Source: Dendrolimus kikuchii (lineage: Eukaryota; Arthropoda; Insecta; Lepidoptera; Lasiocampidae). From it: a stretch of DNA of 64,000 nucleotides. The position numbers were made by a program, and so were the translations under genes. The stretch is from NCBI GenBank assembly GCA_019925095.2, contig CM034389.1, forward strand, positions 22,245,435 through 22,309,434, read 5' to 3'. The notes beneath the pieces were generated by a model, which was not told the DNA's origin, searched no databases, and worked only from the letters and a program-made list of their open reading frames with translations. Below, one piece after another: positions 38,501 to 53,954 of the stretch. The number at the start of each line of letters is the position of its first letter. Positions within the stretch are counted from its first letter, which is position 1.

Positions 38501-41500
38501 ATGTTTAGTAATTATCTCAAATCTATTATTACTAGATATTTTCAAACTGGGCTAAGAAGTTTTGTGACATCTGAAACACACAATCGATGCTTATATAATA
38601 TATGCAAAAGTAACTTTGTCCGTCTGTTTGTCCGTGATTCTGTCACGGAAAAAATGCAGTAACGATTTTGCTAAAATTTGGATATGTGTGTGTACAAATC
38701 GATATTATGACTACCGAAAATGGACATATGACACTTTTTAACGCGGAATCTTATACTCTTATACTAATATATAAAGCTGAACAGTTTGTTTCTTTGTTTG
38801 TTTAAACGCGCTAATCTAGGAACTACTGGTCTGATTTGAATTTTTTTTTTCAGTATTGGATAGCCCGTTTATCGAGGAAGGCTATAGGCTATATATCATC
38901 ACGCTAAGACCAATAGGAGCGGAGCAGCCATGAAAAATATTTCAAAATCGGGGGGGCTTTGAAATAAATTCCACGCGGATGGCGTCGCGGGCACAGCTAG
39001 TATGGGATAGTTTTAGGGATTCAGCCCGGAAGCAGCACGCTCGAGGAGGCACCTCCTGTGAGGTTCGACCTCGGCTCGACCGCTGCGGGGGATTGACTCT
39101 ATATTGAGAATTAGCCGTTAAAGGCTGAAAGAGCTAAGCCAACAGGCTGAAGTGATTATTTGGGGACCAATTATCGACTCCGCCGGCGGAGCCGATCCTA
39201 GTCTATCATTACTACCGCTTCGCAACGTGTTATAGCTGGAGGAGAAGAAGCGGCGGAAGAAACTCTCCAGCAACACGCCTATGCTAATCTTGTATGGCTA
39301 CTTGTGTCTGTAGTGATTGACTGAGATTGGTGGGGTCTTACCTTTGTGTAAGAGGAACCGAGCCGGGGGCGCTCCGGCGTCTGTTTTGTCTGCGTCTGTT
39401 ATGGCAGGCTGATGGTCTGAGCGTCGGGGGGTTCAAAGTCGCGTGGAGACGGGTACATATAATCAACGTAGTAGACAACGAGCTACTTACTGGCTAGTGC
39501 AACGGGGGAACGCGTATATTCATAGTTGCTCTATCTCGCTCGCACATCATCAGTCCCGCTCCCACATTGTACTATATATTGTACTAGCTAAACGACTTGT
39601 TAATATTTGTACTAAGGTTCCGTTACCAAAATAAATTAGTCAGTTCAGTTCACATCAGCACTCGACAGTGAATACTACTACTCTCTGCCATCTGAAGTAT
39701 CATTTAACCTCTACCTCTCGCCGCTACAATATCAATAATGTCTTTCCAAATAGCACTATAATTATAACATTTTTATTACAATGAATACAGCCCATATGCT
39801 TTTTAAGTTCTTTTTTTTCTTACATATAATTTACAATAAGATGAAGAAATTTGCAAATAATCGAATACAATAAAAGAAAACTTAAGTTCTTTTTTAAACA
39901 TAAAAAACCCATATTATAACTAATTATTCTGCGCGTTTTATTTTAACAGGACTATCAACTATAGTGACAAACAACGACACAGCGCGTTTGGCTGGTGATG
40001 CTTCAAGAAACTCTAATGGAGTTTTGTTCGCGGCTGGCGGGTGCGCTGCAGCTGCTTTAGCGCTACTCACAGTCGCTGCAGCTGCTGGAACACTTTATAA
40101 GAGAGGTGGAAAACAAAGGCATCATGACTCTATACAGTAAGTGAATATACAAAGTGCTTCGTGGCTTCTGTATTCAAAAAATATGTACAATATTCAATGA
40201 AAATTAGACATTAGTAAGATGAAAGCAACTAAATAATCTCAACTCTCTTTTATATTTATGTAATAGCAAGCACAATATTTTAAAGTTGTGGTATCATAAT
40301 AGCTAGCTCCCGCGTCCCGAACTCAAAGGGCGTGGGTTCGAATCCTGCCCGGAACGCATGCACCAATTAGACCTTTTCTGACCTAATGTGCATATTGTTA
40401 CAATTACCAGATGTACACAACAGTGAAGAAATCTGCACGTCGAAATAAGCGACTTGTCAAACCTGCCAAGCTACCTTGGACAAGCATGGCGGTTATACTG
40501 TCCGTTCCCCAATAGAGGGAGGCCCGAGTCCAGCAGGTGGACGTTTATGAGCTGTCATTATAGGATATTTAACTATTGGGGGTGTTAATTTCAATTGTCT
40601 TCAATTTAAAAGTGTTAATTGATAAATCATATTAATAATAAAGTATAATGTAAACTTACTTTAAAATATACAATTAAATACTAAAATAAATGTATGTACT
40701 ATGTAAGAAATCACTACCAGGTTTAGCTAATTAAATTACTTTATTTGTTTAATCATGAATTGATCTCAAAAAAATTGATTTATTTTATTTCGGGGGTAAC
40801 AGCTATAATTAACTAAGTCAAGTGATTAATAAGCCTCCACAGATAACAATTTTTGTTAAGAAGTCTGTGTAATCTAAAGTGATTTATATTTCATTATTTG
40901 TTTCAATATTGATTGCTATAGAGATGATACTGATATGATATTATCTACGTTTTGAAGTATTCTAAGATGCAAATAAAATAGATAAACCTTCTTTGTGGCA
41001 GACATTTAATGTACTCCACGAAGCCTTATCATAAACGAAGCCTGTAAAATATACTTTATCTAAATACCTTAAAATTTTACCCAACCTTAATGCAAATTCG
41101 ATTACCTTTATCCTCATTTTCCGACAGACTTGATACGTCATCCCGGAAAAAGACAGGAAAATGTCATCTCATTAATAACCCACAAATCGAACCTAAACAC
41201 GACGAGTTTTTTTAATAACACGAAAATACTGAAGCCCACGTCGTGTTTGCACATTTTCCTTAACAAATGCCCCGTCCCTTGTCATCTGAGGAATAAGACG
41301 AATCGTCTGACACATCTGCCGCGTAAATCGATTCGGCAATTTGGCTGACGGCAAGGTCATCGAATAAGTTATACGTGAGAATATTAAAATTTATTCCCGC
41401 TAGTTCCAGTTTTCTCAATATAAGCAAAAGCCTCTTTAAATGTAACTGAAGTATGTATAGTGCTCATAACCTGTAAAGCTTCGTACTTACTTCGTACGTA

Positions 41501-44500
41501 ATTACTATGACGTCGGCGTGCGGCGTGCTCGCAACGGGCCGACAAAGCGAAGTGCAATGTAGGCGCGTTTACACGAAGATGCTCCCTCAATGCGAGCATT
41601 CGCCCTTAATGTAACATTGCAGATCCTAGGATTACATCAGTGAGGGAGGAGAATCAAGCATTACAGTGCGCAACCTGTAATGATATAATCTATAATATTT
41701 TTATGCAACTTGTAACATAACGACCGCTTCGTCTGAGATGGTGGACTTGACTAAACGCTCAAAATCGAATCATAAATGTTACATTACCAGCGAATAGTCA
41801 TAGATTATTAGTACGCGGCTTAACGAAACGACCTGACTGTTGCCATAGACTAAATTTATTTCACACAGACAATATATAAATATTGACGTCCACAGGTGAC
41901 AGTATAGTATTAATTTTAGCAGTACAAATTATTATAGAGACATAGCGAAATGTATGATTGGCTATATTTCATGGTTATGGGATATGGTTGGTCTATATTT
42001 TAGAAAACATGTATGGAAACAACCCGACAAACGGTCCTCTCCTGACAAGTGTTCTGGGACTATATTAGTACCTAATTTAATATTAATTTTATTTGTTTAC
42101 ATATAGAGATACATGTAGGTAGTTTATTTATAATGCAAATTATTCTAGATGAATTAATTGAAAGAGTTTTATAATTGTGATCAAGGATCGTGGTAAACAT
42201 ACGTCTCATTTTCTTTTCTTCCACCTTCGTCCTATTTGGGGGTCGCCACAATATGTCTTCTCCTTCCACACTCCTCTATTTTGATGACATGTCTGTCCTC
42301 TGTCATACCCCAAATCATCATGTCATCCTTCACACAATCCATCCATCTCTTTTTTTGGTCTACCTTTACATTTGTACCCATCAATCTTGCAGTTTAACTT
42401 TCTTTTTGTCACGCGATTTCGTCCTTCCTCGTTACATACCAATACTATCTTAGTCTTCTTCCTCTCAATGTTTCAAAGATAACCTTACGTACTAATATCT
42501 CACCTTGTCTGAAGACACACGTCTTTAACTGTGATAAAATGCGGAAGCACAATTCAATGAGTACAATCATATCCATATGGACACAGTGATAATAATAATA
42601 AATAATAAACCCGCAGGGGGGCTTTGTGGCGAAGCCTTAGGTGAGTAGCGACACCTCGTACCTGACTCTGGCGGCCCAAGGCAAGGCCCCTGCCTCCGTG
42701 CTTGCTTTAGCCAGCCGGCACGAAGTGGAGATCGCTAGAGCTAAGACTCGAGCTCCAGGGGTGGACGTGATAAATGGCATCACGTCAAAAGTAGCTTCGG
42801 TGAACCTGCAGCCCAGCTCTCTACATCCCTTAGCCACTCACATCCATGTTGTCGCTGTCTTCTATGGCATTTTTTTGGGGCCCATGCAGAGGAAGTGGTG
42901 AGTCACCGTCTGCCCATTTTTCCATATTCCTAGAACATTGCGACGGGCAGACGCCATAGTCCCCATATTCCCAGACCTCTAGTACCACTAACAGTTCAGT
43001 TTTTGTTTTAATTTCCCACAATAGTCCTACAGTGGCCGGGGCTTGTCCTTAGGTGCATTACTATGTGGTGTAGACAGGGATAATCGTCGGTCAGTGTCAC
43101 GCCACATTTACATTAAATTCGTCAAGGGGCGTCTACGTGTTGGCCTTCCCATAGCGCCACACAAGCCCTCCAAATCTCCCGGCCATTTTTATGGCCTGTG
43201 GTCTTCAAAGACATGATTTTAATAAATAATAATAATCGTCAGACACACTCACATTGTATATCACCAAACTAAGCTAGTTGCGCTTGTGTTTTGGGTGATA
43301 TACAACGGACCACTCTGGGGCCGATCCCAGACGCCCAGACCATAGTAAAAAAACAGAAGAACGACTGTGACATAAAAAGACACATAGATAGATGAGTGAC
43401 GGACGTACGGACTTAACGTCTTCAAAAGTATTCCTTTTTTTGCGAAAATTTCTATGGAAATTATTATGATGTCTTAACCGTTTTAAGAGCGGCATTTTGT
43501 TTAATATTTATTTTCACATTTCGGCCACTTTACCATAGTAAATTAGGTTAGGTTCCTGTGCAGTTAATATAACCATAATTAAAAATTCAATTTAAAAATG
43601 AAGACGTTGGGTGTAGGCTAAATAATAATTTTAATATTATTTATTGCCACTTGACATCTTTGTCTTCCGTAGTTACGGCTACTGAAAAGTGGCCGAAACG
43701 TCGGAATAAAAATCAACTAAATTGCTGGGCTTAAAACCGTTAAAACGTAATTTTAATTATGTGTACTAGTCGCGAAAAATTAAGAATACACTATGTCTAC
43801 GAAACTGTATAGATATGTTTTTAACGATAAATTATTATCCTTCGAGTTGCGATCAACAAATCTTCGTCATGAACCTTGTAATAATTAGGTTCTCAGAAAC
43901 TTATAAAGAAAAAACCTCGAATACTTGCGTGCTTCTTGTAAAATCATATTATTTGAAACTCATTAAAACTCGTATGTTGAATTTGAATTGTTTTTCTAAG
44001 CATTTTCTGTTCAGACGAGTTTTGTAGGAGCGAGGAAACAGATCGAGTGGCACCTGAAGCACTTGAAACTTAAAACTCATTACGTTTCTCTTCTTATTTA
44101 ATTTGTTTTGATAAGAAAATATTACTTCAGAAGTTAGGAGAAAAATAGGTCAAGCTGGAAGTATTAAAAAGCGTTTTGGTTGTAAACCATAGTATGCCTC
44201 TTTATTGTTTCTTTAGTAGCATAGAGTATTTATAAACATTAAATATAAATTGCCAAATATAATAACTGTTTTAAGCGCGATTTTTTTTATGGTAGTGATT
44301 TATTTGAAACAGTAAAATAAGTACTACAAACAAAAGTAACTTAAAAATACTTATATATATAGTAATAAGTAATAACAGCCCATAAATGTCCCAATGCTGG
44401 GCTCAGGCCTCCCACTATAGGGAAACGGAAAGTATACACGCCACACTTATCCAAGGCGGCTTGTCAGGTTTGACACATCGGTTACCTCGAAGTGCAGGTT

Positions 44501-47500
44501 GCATCATGTTTTCTTTTACCGTTATTAGCACGTGGTAATTGTAAAAATGTCCACATTTTGTTAGAAAACTGCCTAAGAGGTGCATGCGCGTTCCGGCCAG
44601 GATCGAACCCGCGCCGTTTGAGTTTGGGACGCGTGCGCTAGCCATTACGCTACCACGACTACTACAAATATATATACAGTAGTAAAAATTTAAAAACCTA
44701 TACTAAAATTTATTATAACTTAGCATCTGATTGCGTTGCCACTAATCTGTGAACATGCATATTATCTCGCCTGTTTCACATAGGGGTAGGTAGAAACGAT
44801 GGATTTCCACCTGCTATGATCTTGACATACATTTTTTGCTTCCTCTACTTGCATTAATCTATTCATACATACACATTTATTAAATTTTTTTTTACCTAAT
44901 CATTCTTTAAGACATCTGTGATTTACTATATGGATGATGGAGAACACGAAACATTAGTCTTTTAGGTTATTGTCTGTTTGTTCAGGATTCACTTATTAAT
45001 AGCAAATTTTCTGACTTAAAATACACAGGAATTCCCTGGAATTTTTTCCGGAAGTGTGTATGCTGGGTTAGGATATCATAATGGTTAAGGTGCAAAAATT
45101 ATGCTATATATAAACATGCTGTAAATATAGAAGCTACACCAAATTAAAATAGTGGTTTTGTTAAAATTAAAGTTTTACTAAATGTAACAATAAATACGGT
45201 TTCGAGGGTCGCTACCTTACTTGACCGTGACATGTCGGAGGGTCTAGTACTTTAGCAAGTGAAGAGGTGGGCTGGTTGTAAAATGAAGTGGGCGGGCTTA
45301 GGTCCCGCGTTCCTACGTGCTACTGATGAAGGAAAACGTCGACATAATTGATGTGTGAAACCCGTTAATCCATTTTGGACAAGAGTGGCGGGTAACCATC
45401 CATTCTTCTGAAATGGGGCCACTGGAGCCTTAGAAGGGACGTATACGGGTCACTAATATTACTCATTTAATACGCTAGCGTTTTTCGATCAAACAATAAT
45501 CGCTATGAACTGTATTTCGATGATAAAGCTATATACCCAAAACAGTCTTTCAAAGGCCACCCCCGACACATCGGCCTTTGGGCCTTTTATAAATTTTTCA
45601 ATAATGTACCAATTCCGACACAATATCAGTTTGGAGTTGACCTTAAACGAATTGGTGGCCCAAGTTAAAGATTGAAAGCGGAAAATTCCAAAATTATATT
45701 GTACAGTTTTGCGCAACTTATAATTCAGATCGACAGTTTTCATTTGCGCAGAAAAGTGCAGACCGGTTTCCAACTTGTAAATAGTGCACTTTATTTATTT
45801 GATTGGAAAAGGCAGACTGTTGGTCGCTATGCATTCTTATCTCTGTTCCACTTAGACGATTCGAAACACGAGATGGAAGTTTCCCACACTAGTATAGCTG
45901 GTATATTGCGTAGATACATTGGGAGAAATTATTAATTGTGTAAAATTGTACTACACTATTAGATATTTTAGTGTTTTGATGATCTCTGTAATTAAGTATT
46001 CTGTACATTGGCTTATTCAATTCCATAAAAAACATTGTTCTTTGGTTCGATTTCGTAATGTTGATTAATATAAAGTAAATTTTGTAAATGAACATTCCGT
46101 TATTAACTCGGATGTCACTGAATTTGTCTGAAGTTATCCGCTCTATATTAACCATGACAAAAATGTAAATTACTTAGCTTGGCAATATGTAATTTGTATA
46201 TTTGTCGGTCGATACTTATTTGAAAAATCATAAACTATATCAAATAGCTACCAACTTTTCTTTTCTTCAATCCTTCTTAGAACCTTCTCGATCCTTCGCT
46301 TCATATACTTCTCGTATGTGTTAATAATTTATGTTAAATGAATATTTCAGTGTTTATTAATATATTAAAAAAAAATAAGAATATGTTGCGTTTGTGACTT
46401 GGACCAAGTTCTCGAATATACATGGGGCAGCGAACCCCCGTCTGACACATTTGATGGATGATGCGGTGCCGGAGGTTTTTAGTATATACAGGAAAAATAT
46501 TTTTACAGTCACTTGATATCGTTCAACTACGCCACGATGATAGATATGAAACGATATTTCCAAGGTATTTTAGGTCACAGTACAAAGGTATATAAAATAT
46601 GTAGTAAAGATACAGTTTAAATGGAAAGGAAATATTACTTTCAGGAGATAGTCACTGTTGCTGGTTTTACTTAGTAAAATGTAGAAGCAATAACCCTGGG
46701 ATCCATGTTAATCAAACAAGTACTTTTCTACATTACCCGAATTATTCCTACCGTAAGAGCATAACAACCCACAGCCAGATAGTAGAGCATTTGCCCATCT
46801 GGATGGTTACCACCCGTGGTCTGGGCTATGCTGTCATAAACAACCTTGAGTTGTGTTTTTTTTTTGAGTCGGGGGAAATGCATTTCGCACACTACCGAGT
46901 CCTTTAATAGGGATTAGACCAAAGCGAGGAGAGGTGACACCATGAATAGGCACCAAAGTCAAATCGCCGGCTTGTGTGGAGACTAGAAGACTCAATACTC
47001 CACTAAAACCAACCTCCTCCCATGTGCCCCGCGCTTATGGCAGGAAGAGCGTGAGACTTAGAACGTAGTTAGTGCATCAGTGCTTGAGCCTTGAGTCGTG
47101 TTCCAGCATTAGTGGCCAACATCCAGTCTCCCTTTAGAAGGCTGCAGTACATTGGTAGCACCTTTGATGTTACAAATGGTCATAAACGATGGTAACCGCT
47201 TTCCGTCAGGTGGGCCATCTGCCTGTCTTATGAACTCGAGTACTAAAATTTTTCTATTTCTATGGATTTTCATATGTGCCTTGATAGTAAGAATCTGAGG
47301 TTGTGGATAATAAGTAACATATTTTTGCTCACATACATTGGCTAAGTATCATTGATAGTATTGATACAGGGGTAATTAGGACTCTCCTATAGCTATTTCG
47401 GCAATAACGGCACCTTTATATTTTCGTTATGTCCGTCTGTCTATGTTTGTATGTTTAGTAGCCAATGTTGAAAACAAGGGATAGACGTTATTCGCCTCTA

Positions 47501-50500
47501 AAGAACTTTTCTATTTGTGTGGTCCAACATACAACTGCCTGTTTTTTTTTAAAATTTATATATAGGTATAGAATGAAAAGGACGACCAAATTAATCTAAT
47601 TTAATTTTTCCTTAGCACATCGTACACAACCGCAGCGTATGGGAGTCATCAAAACGTACTTCTAAGGCTCGATACGCTTGGTAGGCCACCCAGCTCCACA
47701 GGATCGTATGCAACTATCGCTAGCTTGCATAAATTCCCTTTTGGTGAGTAAATACATTTTTAAGCTTTTCTGTTACGTATACATCCTTCTTCTCATTTCC
47801 ATTAGGCATCGTATGACAACGGTTTGCGCATGTAGCAATGTTGCCAATGTCATGAACGATTTTAGAACAATGGTTAAGTAAATAGGGATCAAGCGTAAGA
47901 CACATGTTTAAACCTCCATGTCTCATTCAAATTGTAAGACTGAATGATATCCGTGCAGGAACGGAAAAAGAATACAATTTCCTGCGTTCGGGCGGCATGT
48001 CGCAAGAGGCGACAAAACAACCCACAGCCAGGTGGTAGGGTATTTGCTCGACTGGATGGCGACCATTCCTGGTCTAGAGTATGCCGCCATAACAACTTGT
48101 GTTGTGTTCCGGCATTAGTGACCAGGTTTTAGTCTCCCTTAAGATAAGAGAGCAGCAGCGCATGTGTAGCACCTTTACGGCCTTACTTATAATAATATCG
48201 TTAAGAAACGATTATCCATCTTTTAAGTAAGAGAATCAGAATCAGACCCTAATCAATGAATATTTTTTTTTCACTTATAAACGTGTATTACCCAAAATAT
48301 TCGACTAAAGAGGAGTTCATGGCTAAGATTTTCACTAATCACTTGCTGAGCAGTTTATTTAAATTGAAGAAAGGGATATAAGTAACGCCCTTATATGTTG
48401 CAAATGTCTATAGGCGATGGTAACCGCTTTCCATCTTGCAATAAAAAAAATGATAACTATAAAATTATAGCGCCATTGTATAGAGGCATTTTTTCTCAGT
48501 TTTCTCCATACAGTCTTGGAGTATTTTGTAACATATACTGACAGACTGATCATAGAAGAGTTTCGTTTGTCTACGGAACTTTGTTAATGTATAAATATTG
48601 AAAACTAGCTGTCCCGGCAGACGTCGTCCTGCCCTGAAAAAATAAAAATCTAGACCCCGGTTCTAGTGCCACTTACCGGTTCCAATTGTGAATCTAAACC
48701 ATCCGGGGGCCCACTTAAACACACAAAAACAAAATCATCAAAATTGGCTCACGAAATTAGGAGGATCCTAGAACCCGATCCCAGCGCCACCTACCGGTTC
48801 CAGTTCTAAATCTAAATCATTCGGGGACCCCCCCAAATATACGCAAAAAGTTAAATCAAAATCGGTAAAGTCGTTCTCAAGTTATGTGCGTACATACATT
48901 TCTACGATTCTTTTTTATATGTAAGATTAATGGTACGTTATCAATTATTTAGCTGTGCATTGTAAAAATTATTTATTCCAAATGTTGTACATTTACAAGT
49001 TGTCACAGTGTGAAGCCAGTCAAAATGTTGAGCCTCACAGTGAGACGGCATTTACCTATATTAGGTAAGAGGTGTATACGTATTAAACCTTTGACAGCAC
49101 AATATTATAAAAAATAAATATTATATTTTGTTGTGATAACGGAAAAAATGAAGTAAATAATCAGTGGTGCTATGATTCATGCGAGGTCCAGTAATACGTC
49201 TGTTAGTTATAAAAAGTTATTTTGAAACATCATAATATTTTTTTTTTAAACATAATTCTGCGTTTTTTTTTAAATCAAATATTTCATTTTGGAGCTTTTA
49301 ATTTCTTGTTGCAGGAAGTCGTCGGTCCCCGTCACCTTACGCAACCACCCATATAGGAGAACATGTGTACGCAAAACCTGACTCCAGAGTATCATATTAC
49401 GCAGCATCCAATCTGACTCACGTTTCTCAGGTAAATATTGACTAATTACACCCAATTTTTTTTTTTTTTAAGGTGGGGGAAATGCTATTCACGCACAATA
49501 CTGGGTCATTTGCAAGGGATATTAGACCATAGTTGATCATGGAGGCTTTACCCTTTAATAAGGGGCAATCCAAACAGTAATCAACCAACTTGTGTGGACA
49601 CTCAGAGAAGTTGCAACAACCACTACCCACTAAAACCACCCTCCTCCCATGTGCCCCGCGCTTTTTATGTAGGAAAGGCTGAGACTTAGAACGTAGTTAC
49701 GCCGAGTCCGATCCAGCGCAACTAATTACACCCATACATTTACCAATGTCAGGTTATCAATACAATGTAACGACACTTCTGAAGAATTTGAATCTGTTAA
49801 GAAATAGAGGGAGTTAATGCCATAGTTACCATACTTGGCATGCAGGTTGGTAACCGTAATCCTGGCCTATTTGCATGAGTAGTGCCGAATTGGGGAGGCC
49901 TACGTCTGGCAGTGGACTGTAATTGGCTGGCGAAGGCAACGATGAAGAAATCGAGAAAATAATCCGTATATAGTATGTTATTTAGAAATCGTGTGAAGGA
50001 ATTAGAAACTATACAATATACAAGGAAACTGTTTTAGGCACCGTAATTATGTCTATTTGAAATAGTAATTTTTTTTCGAAACCTAAGAAATCATATTAAA
50101 TCCAATTAAATTAACGAATATTCACAATAAATTATTGAATGGATGAATCACGAGCTTTATATTGACGTATGGCCGGTTCCTATATCTTACTACTCATTCA
50201 CTTGCATTCGATTGAATTATTACATTACTTGTATGGATCTTAAGTCATAATTTAAACAATACTAAAGGCAAAGGTCCATATAGAGATTCTAAGTGACTGA
50301 TCAACTCTTATTTATAACCCCATTCAGCGACTAGCTGTTCGTACTGTCCACAATTCTATGCTAATAAATAGCCAGAAACTCTTATTTTTCGAAAAAACTT
50401 TGAGTTTCTCTGTATATTCTACCGTCTGTAAGTACAAAACGGAGTGTTCCAAGGAATTATCTGATCTGGCCACGCGTCACTTAGTCAACTATATCGCTTG

Positions 50501-53500
50501 CCATCGACGGGATGTTCACCGCCAGATTCTTGAGTTACCACGCTTAGCTACGCAACGGACCGTGTATAACATAGAACTGGAGCTTACTTCCTGCCAAGAT
50601 TTTCCCTCTACGCTATGACATGGGATTGTTCGAGACGAGCATAAAAAAAATTCTTAGAGGATCACAACGCCCTTAGTAATTCGTTTAGGTAGAACATCTG
50701 CCTGCTTTAGGCTATAAAAAAGTCAAATTATTTTATCTCAAGTACATTGGAAAATCACTATCATTAAAACAAATTGCACTTCATTAAGATTACTACATGA
50801 AGTGCACAAATAATATTCTCAAAGTAATCCTAATCCCAAAACTGAAATCACTTATTTTAACTATAGTACAAAGTAGTCCCAAGCCAGTAACCACATATCT
50901 AGACAATACCATCAAAATGTTACTTTGCGGAATTGTTCAACCGAAGATCAACGGCGTGCCGCTTAATTTGGGTTAATTTATATGCAACAGTAGTATTATA
51001 GTTTAATTTAAGTTATAGACTTTAAGGCTTCCGTAGTTATTTTTGCAAAAAACCGAACTATTTGAAATCTTAATGTCACTGACATAATTGTTGGGAACTA
51101 TCAAATTTATGTGGATAAAAAACGACAAAAAAATATCATACGCTACACAATGGTGTAGTAAAACAACGACAAAATTAAGGTAGTGGTTTTGATGCCCTCA
51201 GTGCATCTAAATGAGCGATGAATTTTCTTGCTGTACTTACACTAGTCGTTGGGGAATTATTAGTTAGACCATGGAAAAAGAATAGGTACTACCTTCCATA
51301 GTTAGACCGTGAAAAATCACAATAATGATACTTAATCACTTTTGACATATTATTACATGACGTCTTTATAAGGATTTTGTTTTCACCAAAAAAAATACAG
51401 ATCTATAATAAACGTATCTTTAATATTTTTATTCAAAACAGAGACACCTCTAACACACCTTTAGACGAAATAAATATTAACCCCTTCATTCCTAAAATTA
51501 CAAGGCTTATTAGGCTCGTTAAAAAAGTTACCAAGAAGTCTTATTCATTTAGATTAATAAAGTAAGTATAAACCAAACTGATTTGTATCTTTTTTTAACT
51601 AGGCTATAAACCTCGTTTTATTATGAATAAAGGGGTTAAGAATTCCATTGTTAGTTTCTATGATATAAAAAAAATCGCTATAGCTTTTGACTTAAGTAAT
51701 CACAAATAGGCTTGTACACCTAAGTTAAAATGTACTCTGACTAATTTATCTGACGAATTTCGAGTAACAGTGCCAAATGCCTCAACGGGGGATTATGTTC
51801 GTAACTTTGGACAATATGTGTATTTGGGTCATTAAGTAATGTAGGGGTCATTATGGGTGGCAGTCCGTGATTTAGCCTTTTAGTAATGAAACTAATGTAT
51901 TTACAGAGCTTGGAATTTAAATTTATGTTCATATTTTATCTGTCTAATTTCGGACGTTAGATCACGTATAAAGAAAGAAGCTATGATGACTCAGAGAAAA
52001 GACTACGTTTCATAACAATGACACGGGATTGAGTCTTGTAAACAGCATGCACCATTTGGAAAATTAGTTTAATGTGCATATTAAAAACAATTATCACATC
52101 AAAACTAACAGTAAAGAAACATATCTTAAGGATATCTACACATATAGAGTTTATTGATGTGTGCTTTTCAATCGGTTTGGAAAAGCGTAATGAGTACCCT
52201 TAAAGATAAGGGCTAATATTTATTTTCTAAGGAACTGGCGGCCCTTATTTAATAAAAATTTCAAAATTTATTTTTAAATATAATAACAGTGAAAGAATTG
52301 TTCAAATCGGTTCAGTAGTCGGAGCCTATTCAATGCAAACAAACAAATATTTCCTCTTTATAACATTAGTATAGATAATACAATATTGTCTCGCCTGTTT
52401 CTCATTGGGGTTGGCAGAGATGATAGATCTCCACCTGCTACGATTCTGACGAACACTTTTCGCTTCATCAACTTTTATTAATCTTTTAATACATACACGC
52501 TTATTTAAACTGCTTTTTATCAGACCTTTCTTCAAAATATCTTCAGTTTAATCATGATGAGTACGTCGCGATCGACCGGCACCGACTCTACCATTCACAT
52601 TACTGTCATATACTTGTTTTGTGATTCTGATTTTATTCATAAGGAATAATAATTTATAAATAATGTTACGTTTGAACATAATATCAATGATGAAGTCGTG
52701 AATGGAGCACGTTTACCTGGAAAACATCTTCCACACGCCAACTACTTTACATATAAGTATTACAATTTTATCCGTGCGGGAACGGAGAAGGAATACAATT
52801 TCCTGCGGCCGGGCGGCCTGTCGTAAGAGGCGACTTAACAACCCACAGCCAGGTGGTAGGGCCATTTGACCGAATGGATGGCTACCACCCCTGGTCTAAA
52901 GTATGTCGCCATAACAACCTTGAGTTGTGTTCCGGCATTAGTGACCAGGTTGCAGTCTCCCTTAAGAGAGCAGCAGCGCATTTGTAGCAACTTTGGTGTT
53001 GCAAATGTCCATAGGCGATGGTAACCGCTTTCCATCAAGTGGGCCGTCTGCCTGTCTGCTGATCTCCTGCAATTAAAAAAAAAACATATTAGTTCATTGT
53101 TAATTATTAAGGCGACATAGCTAAGTCATGGCTAAGCCTTTAGAAAGAATAAAAAAAAAACAACCTAGAAAACAATATTAATTTCACTAAGAACCATAAA
53201 TATATTTTCGAAACTGACTGACTGAAAATTAATTCCAAACATATAAAAACCTCATTAAGACATTAGTCTTTGTACCGAAGTTTTTAGTCTCCAGGACTGA
53301 AGGGTGCCTATATTGTGCATAAAATGAGACCTTTGCCTCGTTTAGAATCCAATTTGAGACGAGTTACTCTGTCTCCCCTGCAGGTGATACAAACGTAATG
53401 CAATTAGCGTACTTCTTGGGCTCAAAGTATTGACGTGGAAGCTAGAGCTATACTAGAAGTGCTCTTGCTAATATATTACTAACTGAAAGGCTACTATAAA

Positions 53501-53856
53501 CTTATCTCGCTTTTTGATTGTTCAATATGAAAATATATTTAATCAAATCATTCAAAAATTAAAAAGAAACAATAATATTAGATCTTTCCATCTATGCCTG
53601 AATTTTTTTTAAAACAATATCGAGGGGTGAACGTTTATATATTTTGAGCACCTTTCCGAAAATGTGTCACGAGAAGATGTTAGTTTCAAATGACCCAAAA
53701 AACGCGTTTTTAATAAACTATTGGCTAAGAAATTCCTATAATTTAGGTTGCCTGGAAGAGATCGCTTTGAGCGATAAGGCCGCCTATTGTATTGCCTATA
53801 AAATATTGTAAAGATGATCTGTTTTTATAATTGTATATTTTGGTGTGCAATAAAGT

Positions 53857-53954
<98 letters not shown>

